A DNA stretch of 64,000 nucleotides from Anaerolineae bacterium (GTDB lineage: Bacteria > Chloroflexota > Anaerolineae > Aggregatilineales > Phototrophicaceae). Positions 55,485 to 63,797 of this stretch are shown here, piece after piece; position 1 is the first letter of the stretch, and each line of letters opens with the position of its first letter. The notes below the pieces were generated by a model. It made no database searches, had not been told where the DNA came from, and was given only the letters and a program-made list of their open reading frames with translations. The position numbers were made by a program, and so were the translations under genes. The stretch spans positions 1 to 64,000 of the forward strand of contig JABWBO010000037.1 in NCBI GenBank assembly GCA_013360465.1. The letters run 5' to 3'.

Positions 55485-56726
55485 TCAGGGGATATATCCC
55501 GCCGCCCGCATGATGGATTCGACTTCTGCCGCCGCGTCTTCCAGTGCTTGCTCGACCGACTTCTCGCCGGTCACCACGAAATGCTGCATCTGGTTGAAGA
55601 CTTCGTTGATGGCTGGGTACTCAGGGATGCGCGGCGGGCTTTCCACGCTTTGATGCACCGCCTCGATGGCTGTGTAGTAGCTGAACTGACTCTGAACGGT
55701 TGGGTCGCGCCATGTTGACAATCGGACGCCGGTTCCGCCGCTCAGCGCCGTGATGCGATCCATCTCCGGGGTGGCGCAGTGGCGCAGAAATGCGTATGCC
55801 AGGTCTTTCTGCGCGCTGCCAGCCGGGATGCCCAGCACCCAATAAATGTTGAGCGACATGTGCGGACCGTTTTCGCCGCGCGGCACCAGGCTGACGCGGT
55901 TCTGCCCGATGATCTTCGAGGGCGGCAGCTCCGCCACCGCCGAGAACCCGCACCAGTTCCACATCATAGCTGCTTCACCCGCGGCGTAGGCGATGCCGGA
56001 AGCGACGCTGTCGTATTCCAGGGTTTTTGGCGGGCAAACGTTGTCGCGCAGGATCAGGTCGGCGTAAAATTGAAGCGCTTCCCGCCCGATGGCATCGTGA
56101 AAGGTGGGATGCCACTGCGCGTCGAACAGTCTTCCGCCCCGGCTCCACAGATGGATGAAGAAGTCATAGACATTGTTATGTCCATCGTTCAACCCGGCGA
56201 TCATCGCACCGTATAGCCCCTGATCCGGTCGCGTGAAGAAGCGCGCTACGTCGCGGAACTGCGTCCAGGTTTCCGGCACACGCAGGGGGTAGCCATATTG
56301 CGCGGCAAAGGCTGCCTGCTCGACCGGATCTTCGAAAAGGTCGGCGCGGTACATGAACATTTCGGGCCCATCGTGGTAGGGGAGCGCAAAAATGCCGCCG
56401 TCTGCGTCGCGCTGGAGTTCGAGCAGACTGGGCGACCAGCCTAGGGGCCAGTCTTGCGGTGGCGCATCCGCCAGCCGATCGTTCAACCGCGTCATGCCGC
56501 CGATCTTGAGCAGCTCCGGCAGCCAGTCTGTCAGCACCAGGACGATATCCCAGTCTGCGGAGAGGGCGCGGCGCTCCGTCACCAGGTGTTCATACAGCTT
56601 TTCGGGGTCGATGGCGACGAGATTGAGTTCTGCATCGCCATGCGCCTGCCGAAAAGAATTCGCCTGTGCAGCGAAAGAACGTTCGAAACCGTCAAATGTA
56701 CGGTAAAGCAGATTGAGTTTTGGCAT
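55485..56726 (-). CDS. Second solute-binding-protein homologue, without signal peptide
   Basis: A 413-residue protein from the ATG at 56726; a GTG lies at 56735. It has family-1 binding-protein features: DIVLVLTDWLPELLKIGG, GIFALPYHDGPEMFMYRADL and NIYWVLGIPAGSAQKDLAY. The N-terminus PKLNLLYRTFDGFERSF goes straight into the mature fold with no hydrophobic signal sequence or lipobox. It either stays in the cytoplasm, for example as a ligand sensor, or is exported in some unusual way. It lies 44 bp upstream of the secreted paralogue in the same orientation and is divergent from the GntR regulator. Confidence 0.85.
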   Translation of the reverse strand: MPKLNLLYRTFDGFERSFAAQANSFRQAHGDAELNLVAIDPEKLYEHLVTERRALSADWDIVLVLTDWLPELLKIGGMTRLNDRLADAPPQDWPLGWSPSLLELQRDADGGIFALPYHDGPEMFMYRADLFEDPVEQAAFAAQYGYPLRVPETWTQFRDVARFFTRPDQGLYGAMIAGLNDGHNNVYDFFIHLWSRGGRLFDAQWHPTFHDAIGREALQFYADLILRDNVCPPKTLEYDSVASGIAYAAGEAAMMWNWCGFSAVAELPPSKIIGQNRVSLVPRGENGPHMSLNIYWVLGIPAGSAQKDLAYAFLRHCATPEMDRITALSGGTGVRLSTWRDPTVQSQFSYYTAIEAVHQSVESPPRIPEYPAINEVFNQMQHFVVTGEKSVEQALEDAAAEVESIMRAAGYIP

Positions 56727-56759
56727 ATCATTCACAAAAGAAGCATTACGCTGGTTGAA

Positions 56760-56785
56760 GAATTATAATTTATATCCTATAATTC
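56760..56785. promoter_or_regulatory. Candidate GntR operator/promoter in divergent region
   Basis: GAATTATA and TATAATTC form a perfect 8-bp inverted repeat separated by 10 bp, in an AT-rich patch of an otherwise GC-rich region. It lies 34 bp before the GntR start and about 34 bp before the divergent binding-protein gene. TATAAT-like boxes occur in both arms. A single site could control both transcription units. Confidence 0.5.
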
Positions 56786-56818
56786 GGCAAGTGGCTGATC
56801 AAGAAAGGAAGCCGCAGT

Positions 56819-57544
56819 ATGTCGAAAGCCCTGCGTCCGATTGAAGACAGTCGGCGCACCCTAGCCGCTCAGGTTGCTGAGCGTATCCGTCACGCCATCC
56901 TGAACCGCGACCTGATGCCCGGTTCGCGCATCAATCAGCCTCAGCTTGCCGAAGACCTGAACGTTAGTCTGGTCCCCGTCCGCGAAGCGCTGAAGACGCT
57001 CGAAGCTGAAGGGCTGGTCACGATCACGCCGCGTCGGGGGGCGTTTATCACCGAGATCTCTCTCGACGACCTGGATGAGCTGTACTTCGCCCGCCAGCTC
57101 ATCGAGGGCGAGGGCATCCGCATCGCTCTGCCAAAACTCGATGACGACGATTTCGCCTTCCTGCGACAGACCATCGACGCCATGAAGGTCGCCACCGACG
57201 CCGGTGATATCCACAGTTTCATGCAGCGCAACCGCGAATACCACATGCGCATCTATCAGGCGATGAACAACCGCCATCTTGTCCAGGTGATCGACGCCAT
57301 GTGGGAGCGCAGCGAGCTGTACCGCTTCCGCTATATGTTCGTGACTCGCAACGCCGAGACGATTCATCAGGAGCATGAGGCGATCCTGGTCGCCTTGATG
57401 AATCGCGATACCGAACTGGCTGTGAAGCTCGCGCGCGACCACATCTGGCACACGCGCGTCGGACTGTATGAACAGATCTCGCAGGACATGTCGATTTCGT
57501 CGCCTGCCACCGTCGGTATCTCTGACCGAAAGAGCGCCGACTGA
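56819..57544 (+). CDS. GntR-family regulator, FadR subfamily
   Basis: A 241-residue protein after an AGAAAGGA ribosome-binding site. The winged helix is AERIRHAILNRDLMPGSRIN, then LAEDLNVSLVPVREALKTLE (about residues 20-65). The all-helical FCD ligand domain follows, with DELYFARQLIEGEGIRI and EHEAILVALMNRD. FadR-type proteins repress catabolic operons and release DNA on binding an acid metabolite. Its stop overlaps the lyase start (TGATG), so it is co-transcribed with the genes it probably controls, and it is divergent from the transporter block. Confidence 0.9.
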   Translation: MSKALRPIEDSRRTLAAQVAERIRHAILNRDLMPGSRINQPQLAEDLNVSLVPVREALKTLEAEGLVTITPRRGAFITEISLDDLDELYFARQLIEGEGIRIALPKLDDDDFAFLRQTIDAMKVATDAGDIHSFMQRNREYHMRIYQAMNNRHLVQVIDAMWERSELYRFRYMFVTRNAETIHQEHEAILVALMNRDTELAVKLARDHIWHTRVGLYEQISQDMSISSPATVGISDRKSAD

Positions 57545-58935
57545 TGCCCGCCCACGTCATCGACTCGCTCTTCTTTCGCGACCTGTTTGGCACCCCGGCG
57601 ATGCGGCGGGTGTTCGACGATCTGACTCTGCTTCAGAAGTGGCTCGACTTCGAGGCGGCGCTGGCGCGAGCGCAGGCGGGGCTGGGCATGATGCCGCAGT
57701 CCGCCGCCGACGAGATCACCGCGCAGGCGCGCGCCGACCGCATGGACACCGACGCCATCAAACAGGGGATCGACAAGACCGTCCATCCCCTGGTCTCGGT
57801 GATCTGGCAGCTCTCCAACCACTGCGCGGACGATGCCGGACGATATGTCCACTGGGGCGCAACGACACAGGATGTCATGGATACAGCCATCGTGCTGCAA
57901 ATCCGCGACGCCCTGCCCCTCTTTGAAGACGCGATTGAACGATTGAAGGTGGTGATGAGCCGCCTTGCCCGCCTTCATCGTGCCACGCCAATCGCCGGAC
58001 GCACGCACGGGCAGCAGGCGCTGCCTACAACGTTCGGCGCCAAGATCGCCGTCTGGTTAGCCGAACTGGAACGCCAGCGCCAGCGCCTGGAAGCCGGCAA
58101 GCCGCGCGTCCTGGTGGGCGAGTTCGGCGGCGCGGTCGGCACGCTGGCTGGGCTAGCCGAGAGCGATGTCGACGAACTGGCGGTTCAGACGGCGCTGATG
58201 AAGGAACTCGATCTGGGCGTGCCGCCCATCGCCTGGCACACCTCGCGCGATGGGATCGTCGAATTCGCGCTGATCGTCGTGCAGCTCGCCGCCCTGATGG
58301 GACGCATCGCCCATGAAGTCATCGATCTGCAAAAGCAGGAGTTCGGTGAAGTCGAGGAGCCGTTCGAGATGGGCAAAGTCGGCAGCAGCACCATGCCCCA
58401 TAAGCGCAACCCGATGCTCTGTGAGGCGGTGCTGACCCTCGCCCGCCTGTGCCGGGAAAAGGCGGCAACAGCCGTCGACACCCTCGTTTACAACGAACAC
58501 GAGCGCGACTGGTCTTCTTTTCAAATGGAATGGGCTTATCTGCCGGAGCTGTGCGTGATGGCGCATGGTGCGCTGGAGATCACCTGGCGGGTACTGGATG
58601 GGCTGATCGTCTACCCTGATCGGATGCGGCGCAACCTGGACCTGACCGGTGGGCTGCTGCTGGCTGAGCGGGTGATGTTTGCGTTGGGGGAGTCTGTCGG
58701 TCGTCAGGCGGCGCATGATGTCGTCTATGAGTGCGCCATGCACTCCATCGAGACCCAGCGGGCTTTCCTCGACGTGTTGTGTGACGACGCAAGGGTGAAT
58801 GTTCACCTGTCGCGCGAAGGGATCGCCGCCCTGCTTGAACCGGCGGCATACACAGGATTAGCTGCCCGATTTGTGGATCGTGTCCTGGAATGGACGAGTA
58901 GTGAACGCGCCTGGTCGAGAAAGGGATGCAAATAA
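57544..58935 (+). CDS. Adenylosuccinate lyase/3-carboxymuconate cycloisomerase superfamily lyase
   Basis: A 463-residue protein with the superfamily signature GSSTMPHKRNPMLCEAVLTL near residue 280, RTHGQQALPTTFG near 155 and WGATTQDVMDTAIVLQI near 100. Members remove or add a group across a C-C double bond from a C-N or C-O centre. The purine enzyme purB is unlikely because the gene is in a catabolic operon; a role like PcaB or a C-N lyase acting on a sugar- or amino-acid-derived substrate is more likely. The start codon overlaps the GntR stop. Confidence 0.85.
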   Translation: MPAHVIDSLFFRDLFGTPAMRRVFDDLTLLQKWLDFEAALARAQAGLGMMPQSAADEITAQARADRMDTDAIKQGIDKTVHPLVSVIWQLSNHCADDAGRYVHWGATTQDVMDTAIVLQIRDALPLFEDAIERLKVVMSRLARLHRATPIAGRTHGQQALPTTFGAKIAVWLAELERQRQRLEAGKPRVLVGEFGGAVGTLAGLAESDVDELAVQTALMKELDLGVPPIAWHTSRDGIVEFALIVVQLAALMGRIAHEVIDLQKQEFGEVEEPFEMGKVGSSTMPHKRNPMLCEAVLTLARLCREKAATAVDTLVYNEHERDWSSFQMEWAYLPELCVMAHGALEITWRVLDGLIVYPDRMRRNLDLTGGLLLAERVMFALGESVGRQAAHDVVYECAMHSIETQRAFLDVLCDDARVNVHLSREGIAALLEPAAYTGLAARFVDRVLEWTSSERAWSRKGCK

Positions 58936-58936
58936 G

Positions 58937-59782
58937 ATGATTATTGATGCCCACCAGCACTTCTGGAATCTTGAAAAAGTCAGCTATCCCTGGCTGGTCC
59001 CGGAATATGGTCCGATTTACCGGACCTTTGAAGCGCCGGAGCTGATTCCTCAGCTCAAGGCGGCTGGCGTCGACAAAACGGTCCTGGTTCAGTCGATGGA
59101 TTCGGTCGAAGACACGCAGTACATGCTCGATGTCGCGGCGCAGAACGACTGGGTTGCAGGAGTAGTCGGCTGGGTTCCGCTGCTCGACCCTGACGAAGCC
59201 GGGCGTCAGTTAGAGCGCTACAAGGCGATATCTCCTGTCTTCAAGGGCATGCGCCACCTGATCCACACTGAGGCGGACCCCGACTGGGTGGTGCAGGACC
59301 GCGTGATTGAAAGCCTCAAGGTGCTGGCATGGCATGGCTACAGCTTCGATGTCGTTGCCGTCTTTCCGAATCACCTGCGCCATGTGCCGACCCTTTCCGA
59401 GAAAATCCCGAATCTTCGCATGGTTATCGATCATCTGGCAAAACCACCGTACCCGGACTCTCACGCTATGGCTGTCTGGCGCGGACAGATCGCTGCCGCC
59501 GCTCAGAACCCCAATGTCTTCGCCAAGGTCAGCGGTTTGAACACCGCTGTCGGCAAGTCCGATTGGACGGCGGATGACATGCTGCCAGCCATCGACTACG
59601 CCGTCGAACATTTCGGCGCACAGCGGTTGATGTTCGGGGGCGACTGGCCCGTCGCCATTCTTGCCGGCGATTACGCCAAGGTCGTGGCTGAGACGAAGAG
59701 GGCGCTGGGACATCTGTCGCCGGCAGGACAGGACGCCATCTGGAGCGGGACGGCTAATCGCTTCTACCGGCTTGGGCTGTAG
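58937..59782 (+). CDS. Amidohydrolase 2 family lactonase-like protein
   Basis: A 281-residue TIM-barrel protein. The ATG at 58937 fits, because MIIDAHQHFWNLEKVSYPW is the usual N-terminus of the L-fuconolactonase/COG3618 group. Other conserved segments are GVVGWVPLLDP, FKGMRHLIHTE, MVIDHLAKPPYP, and RLMFGGDWPVAIL with the catalytic Asp. Relatives open sugar lactones such as L-fucono- or L-rhamnono-lactone, or hydrolyse pyrone dicarboxylate. The following two dehydrogenase genes support a sugar lactone. Confidence 0.88.
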   Translation: MIIDAHQHFWNLEKVSYPWLVPEYGPIYRTFEAPELIPQLKAAGVDKTVLVQSMDSVEDTQYMLDVAAQNDWVAGVVGWVPLLDPDEAGRQLERYKAISPVFKGMRHLIHTEADPDWVVQDRVIESLKVLAWHGYSFDVVAVFPNHLRHVPTLSEKIPNLRMVIDHLAKPPYPDSHAMAVWRGQIAAAAQNPNVFAKVSGLNTAVGKSDWTADDMLPAIDYAVEHFGAQRLMFGGDWPVAILAGDYAKVVAETKRALGHLSPAGQDAIWSGTANRFYRLGL

Positions 59783-59796
59783 GCAGGGCATCGCAC

Positions 59797-60876
59797 ATGG
59801 ATATTCAATCGATCAACTGGCGTCCAAAGCTTGGCGACAGGACGAACTTTGGCATCGGCTTCGTCGGCTGCGGCGGCATTGTTCAGTACGGACATATTCC
59901 GGCTTACAAGAAAGCCGGCTTTCATATGGTGGCGGCTTATGATCTGAAGCGCGAGGCGGCGGAAGCCGTCCGCGATCTGACCGGCGGCAGCGCCACCGTC
60001 CACGACTCGCTGGATGCGCTCCTCGCCGACCCGGCTGTGGAGATCGTCGACATCGCCGTCATGCCCTGGGTGCAGCACGAGATCGTCCAGAAAGTGGCGG
60101 CGGCGGGCAAGCACATGCTCTGTCAGAAGCCGCTCAGCCTGAACTTCGATCAGGCGGTAGATATCGTAAATATGGCGCATCAGGCGGGCGTCAAGCAGGC
60201 TGTCAACCACCAGATGCGCTGGGATTCCGGCATCGCCGCTGCCAGGCAGATGATCGAGCAGGGCGCGATCGGCACGCCGACCGATGCGCAGATTCAGGTC
60301 AGCAGCGCTACTCCCTGGCATATGTGGCCCTGGCTGGCTTCTGCGCCGCGCCTGGAAGTGCAGTACCACAGCATCCACTATATCGATTCGATGCGCTTCC
60401 TGTTCGGTATGCCGGAATGGCTGACCAGCCGCCACGCGAAATATGCGGGGCAGGGTGATGTCAAGGCGGAGACCAAGAGCATTACCATCATGGATTATGC
60501 TGACGGCTTGCAGGCGATGGTCGCCGTCAACCACTACAACATGCACGGCGAGACCCACGCCGTCTTCCGCTTCTACGGTACCGAGGGCGCGATCGAGGGC
60601 ACGATTGGACTGATGTACAACTATCCCAGCGGTCGCCCAGATACGCTCGTCTACCGTCAGCAGGGCAGAGACCCGATCGAACTCCCGCTCGACGAAATGT
60701 GGATTCCTGATGCTTTTGTCGGACCGATGGCGGGTCTGATGAGCGCTATCGAGACCGACGGCGTCCCGCCCACCGACAGCGCCGACAACCTGAATACCCT
60801 GCGCCTGGTTGAAGCCGCTTATCTGTCCGCATCGGAAAACCGCTCGGTCGCACTGGCTGGTTTCCTGGAAGGGTGA
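59797..60876 (+). CDS. Gfo/Idh/MocA-family NAD(P)-dependent oxidoreductase
   Basis: A 359-residue protein. The Rossmann motif GFVGCGGIVQYGHIPAYKKA lies near residue 25. The family EKP motif appears here as QKPLSLN (about residue 110), and the substrate side has VNHQMRW and IHYIDSMRFLFG with the conserved His. Such enzymes oxidise or epimerise sugars, inositols or sugar acids with NAD. It starts 14 bp after the lactonase and ends 5 bp before the SDR start. Confidence 0.92.
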   Translation: MDIQSINWRPKLGDRTNFGIGFVGCGGIVQYGHIPAYKKAGFHMVAAYDLKREAAEAVRDLTGGSATVHDSLDALLADPAVEIVDIAVMPWVQHEIVQKVAAAGKHMLCQKPLSLNFDQAVDIVNMAHQAGVKQAVNHQMRWDSGIAAARQMIEQGAIGTPTDAQIQVSSATPWHMWPWLASAPRLEVQYHSIHYIDSMRFLFGMPEWLTSRHAKYAGQGDVKAETKSITIMDYADGLQAMVAVNHYNMHGETHAVFRFYGTEGAIEGTIGLMYNYPSGRPDTLVYRQQGRDPIELPLDEMWIPDAFVGPMAGLMSAIETDGVPPTDSADNLNTLRLVEAAYLSASENRSVALAGFLEG

Positions 60877-60881
60877 GAGTG

Positions 60882-61709
60882 ATGAGCATCGTAGCGGACC
60901 GCCACAAAGGCAAGGTCGCCATCGTCACGGGAGCCGGGCAGGGCATCGGCAAGGGAGTGGCGCTGCGCTTCGCCCAGGAGGGCGCGCACGTCGTAGTGGC
61001 TGAGTACAAAGCCGAAAACGCCCGCCAGACTGCCGAGGAGTGTGGAGCCTTCACGCGGGCGTTGGCTTACCCCATCGATATTGGCGACACCGACCAGATC
61101 GCGCAGATGGTGCGCGAGGTAGTCGCCGAGTTCGGTCACATCGACATCCTGGTCAATAACGCCGGCGTGCTGGAGACACTGCCGCTTTTTGATCTGACGC
61201 CGGAAAAGTGGGACTGGCTCCAGCGCGTCAACCAGCGCGGGCTGTTCTTCTGCCTGCAAATCGTTGCCAAGCAGATGGTCGCCCAGGTGCCGAACGAGAT
61301 CAAAGCGGCAGGTAAAGCCGACCGCAGCTACGGCAAGATCGTCAATGTCTCTTCCATCGCCGGGCGCAGCGGGCGTCCCTACGCCGCGCATTACTCGGCG
61401 GCTAAATGGGCGGCGATCAGCATCACGCAGAGCGCAGCGAAGTATCTTGCACCCTTCAACATCAACGTCAATGCTGTCTGCCCAGGCGTGGTGCCGACTC
61501 CGATGTGGGACGACATCGATCGGGTGCAGGCGGAGCGCTTTGGCATCGGACCAGGCGAGTGGATTCAGAAGACTATCGACGGCGTGCCGCTTAAGCGGGC
61601 AGCGACGCCGGGCGATCTGGCGGCGGCGGTGTCTTTCTTATGCTCCGATGATGCCGACTACATCACCGGGCAGGCGCTCAACGTCGACGGCGGCATTGAG
61701 ATGGACTGA
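60882..61709 (+). CDS. Short-chain dehydrogenase/reductase
   Basis: A 275-residue protein from the ATG at 60882. The cofactor loop VAIVTGAGQGIGKGVALRF, the NNAG motif (DILVNNAGVLETL) and the catalytic YxxxK in YAAHYSAAKWAAISI are present. The C-terminal DYITGQALNVDGGIEMD is typical of classical SDRs. It probably oxidises a sugar, such as fucose or a related polyol, to the lactone or ketone. An acidic residue after the second strand (VVVAEYKAEN) suggests NAD preference. Confidence 0.93.
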   Translation: MSIVADRHKGKVAIVTGAGQGIGKGVALRFAQEGAHVVVAEYKAENARQTAEECGAFTRALAYPIDIGDTDQIAQMVREVVAEFGHIDILVNNAGVLETLPLFDLTPEKWDWLQRVNQRGLFFCLQIVAKQMVAQVPNEIKAAGKADRSYGKIVNVSSIAGRSGRPYAAHYSAAKWAAISITQSAAKYLAPFNINVNAVCPGVVPTPMWDDIDRVQAERFGIGPGEWIQKTIDGVPLKRAATPGDLAAAVSFLCSDDADYITGQALNVDGGIEMD

Positions 61710-61713
61710 GGCG

Positions 61714-62748
61714 ATGATGAGCCATTCGCCCAACCGCGATCCACAGCACAGTCGGCTGCACCATGTCAAACTGCTCCGCTCGGAGACGATTGGTCGAGTG
61801 CTGCGCCTGGATGACCTGGAAACCATCGGTGTGTCCAGCCAGACGCTGGCAGAGGAAGCCATCGCCGAGGGAGATCTCGCCTTTGCTGCTGCCCTGATTG
61901 GCTACTACCACAACGAGATGCGCATCATGCACAACATCATGCGCACCTGGATTCAGGACACCATTCGCTACATTGTTCTGAAGAGCGGCGCCGAGGATGT
62001 CTCCGCCACCCATGCCGCCAGCGCGATCCTGTACACCTTCGATGCCTACCCATTCGGCGAGGCGGAGCGCGACCACGCCGCCGCTGCGCTGGATGCCGGC
62101 GACACCGCTCCGGCGCTGTTCTGGTTGGAACGGATGCGCCTGGCTTTCCTCAACGTACACGACGTGCTGGTCGCCTGGATGCAGAATTTGCTCTCATCTA
62201 TCGCCGCCGATTTTCAGGAACCGGCTGTGCTGGAGACGATCCTGCATACGCACCAGGACATCTGGGGAGATCGTTATGCCGCCTGGGATCAGATGACGCC
62301 GTGGGAGAAAGTCGCGCTGACCGTCGAAGGGATGCGCGGCGGACACTTCAGCGGTATGCGGCGGCGCGGCGATGTGATCGTCGAGGATCAGGGCGATCGC
62401 TTCATGGTGGCTTTCGACCCCTGTGGCAGCGGCGGCGTGCTGCGCCGGGGCGACTCGGAAACCGGACGCAGCCCGATCAACGTGACCTTACACGGAGTCA
62501 ACCAGGAGTCACATCTGTGGACGTGGCAGAAGACCGGCGTCCACTGGTACTGTTCTCACTGCGCCATCGCCATGGAGTGGCTGCCAGGGCATAAACGGCG
62601 TTACCTGCTGCGCCCGCTCGATCACACGCTCGATCACGGCGCGCCCTGTCCCTGGTATATCTATAAGAAAGACCGCCTGATTCGCGCGGAGCATTACCCG
62701 CGTACCGGGCACACCAAACCTGACGAAGCTGCGATTGCACAAGAATAG
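61714..62748 (+). CDS. Unrecognised protein with conserved-looking Cys motifs
   Basis: A 344-residue protein beginning MMSHSPNRDPQHSRLH, 4 bp after the SDR stop. I do not recognise the family. Residues 30-200 are helical (LAEEAIAEGDLAFAAALIGY and HNEMRIMHNIMRTWI). The C-terminal third has FDPCGSGGVLRRGDSETGRS, WTWQKTGVHWYCSHCAIAME and HGAPCPWYIYKK, giving five Cys and several His that could bind a metal or cluster. It is followed by a MetE-like methyltransferase, so it may take part in methyl or C1 chemistry, though this is a guess from position. Confidence 0.8.
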   Translation: MMSHSPNRDPQHSRLHHVKLLRSETIGRVLRLDDLETIGVSSQTLAEEAIAEGDLAFAAALIGYYHNEMRIMHNIMRTWIQDTIRYIVLKSGAEDVSATHAASAILYTFDAYPFGEAERDHAAAALDAGDTAPALFWLERMRLAFLNVHDVLVAWMQNLLSSIAADFQEPAVLETILHTHQDIWGDRYAAWDQMTPWEKVALTVEGMRGGHFSGMRRRGDVIVEDQGDRFMVAFDPCGSGGVLRRGDSETGRSPINVTLHGVNQESHLWTWQKTGVHWYCSHCAIAMEWLPGHKRRYLLRPLDHTLDHGAPCPWYIYKKDRLIRAEHYPRTGHTKPDEAAIAQE

Positions 62749-62759
62749 GATGTTCCGTC

Positions 62760-63797
62760 ATGTATCATTACGAAAATATGCCCTTACTCCCCACGCAGGT
62801 GATCGGCAGCTACGGCACACCGGGCTGGCTGTATGTTGTGCGCGAAGCTATGAAGCGCGGCGAAATAGGATCGGTCGACATCCGCGAAGCCTTCGACGAT
62901 GCCACCAATCTGGCGATCATGGAGCAGGAAGAGGCTGGCGTCGATGTGATCAGCGATGGCGAGATGCGCCGCTTCAACTTCCTGGTCGGTTTCTACGACT
63001 CGATTAAGGGCTTAGAGAAGATTCCCTGGGAGCGTCAGCTTGGCTACCCCGGACCTGATATGATCGATGCCTTCCGCGCCGTAGGCGAACTCAGCACTCC
63101 CGACGGTCTGGGTCTGCCGGAAGAGCTGCGCTACGCTCGCAAGCGTACATCGAAGCCGCTTGTCACGCCGCTGGGCGGTCCGGTGACCTTCGCCTTTCGC
63201 ATCAACCCCGGACAGGTCTACTCCGACAAGAAGGCTATCGCCTGGGCGCTAGCCCCGCTGATCAACGAGGAACTCAAAAAGGCTGTAGCCGCTGGAGCGA
63301 CCCATATTCAGCTCGACGAACCCTCGGCTATCGACGACTTCGTGCCCATGCCCGACTTCGTGGAGATGTTCAACCGCTGCGTCGAGGGACTGGACGCGAC
63401 CATTGGTCTGCACATCTGCTTCGGCAATTTCATGGGACGTCCGGCGGTAGCGCATCGCACCTACGAGTACATCGCGCCGATCTTCCCCGACCTCAACGTC
63501 GACATCATCCATCTGGAATTCGCCAACCGGGGGATGTGGCAGACCGATCTGTTCGCGAAGTATGCCCGCCCGGACCAGTACCTTGCCGCCGGAGTGATTG
63601 ATGTCAAGGCGCGCGCGGTCGAGACGCCGTCCATTGTCGTGGAACGCATCCATGACGTGCTGAAGTACAACGACCCGGCTAAGGTGTGGGTCAGCTCCGA
63701 CTGCGGGTTCAGCATGACGGCGCGCTGGGTGGCGCGGGAGAAGCTGCGCGCTATGGTCGAGGGTACGAAGCAGGTCCGCGCCGAACTCGGAGGATAA
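62760..63797 (+). CDS. MetE-like (cobalamin-independent) methyltransferase family protein
   Basis: A 345-residue protein corresponding to the catalytic half of MetE. It has VIGSYGTPGWL, EEAGVDVISDGEMRRFNF, HIQLDEPSAIDDF, LHICFGNF with the His and Cys zinc ligands, and VWVSSDCGFSMTARW with the second Cys. MetE itself is about 750 residues; this single-domain form occurs in many catabolic clusters and may demethylate or move C1 groups from other donors. It begins 11 bp after the unknown gene and is the last gene seen in the operon. Confidence 0.88.
   Translation: MYHYENMPLLPTQVIGSYGTPGWLYVVREAMKRGEIGSVDIREAFDDATNLAIMEQEEAGVDVISDGEMRRFNFLVGFYDSIKGLEKIPWERQLGYPGPDMIDAFRAVGELSTPDGLGLPEELRYARKRTSKPLVTPLGGPVTFAFRINPGQVYSDKKAIAWALAPLINEELKKAVAAGATHIQLDEPSAIDDFVPMPDFVEMFNRCVEGLDATIGLHICFGNFMGRPAVAHRTYEYIAPIFPDLNVDIIHLEFANRGMWQTDLFAKYARPDQYLAAGVIDVKARAVETPSIVVERIHDVLKYNDPAKVWVSSDCGFSMTARWVAREKLRAMVEGTKQVRAELGG

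Noticed and set aside
57544-58935. Purine-pathway adenylosuccinate lyase (purB)
   Set aside because: The superfamily motif is shared, but the gene overlaps a GntR regulator and heads a catabolic operon with no purine genes.
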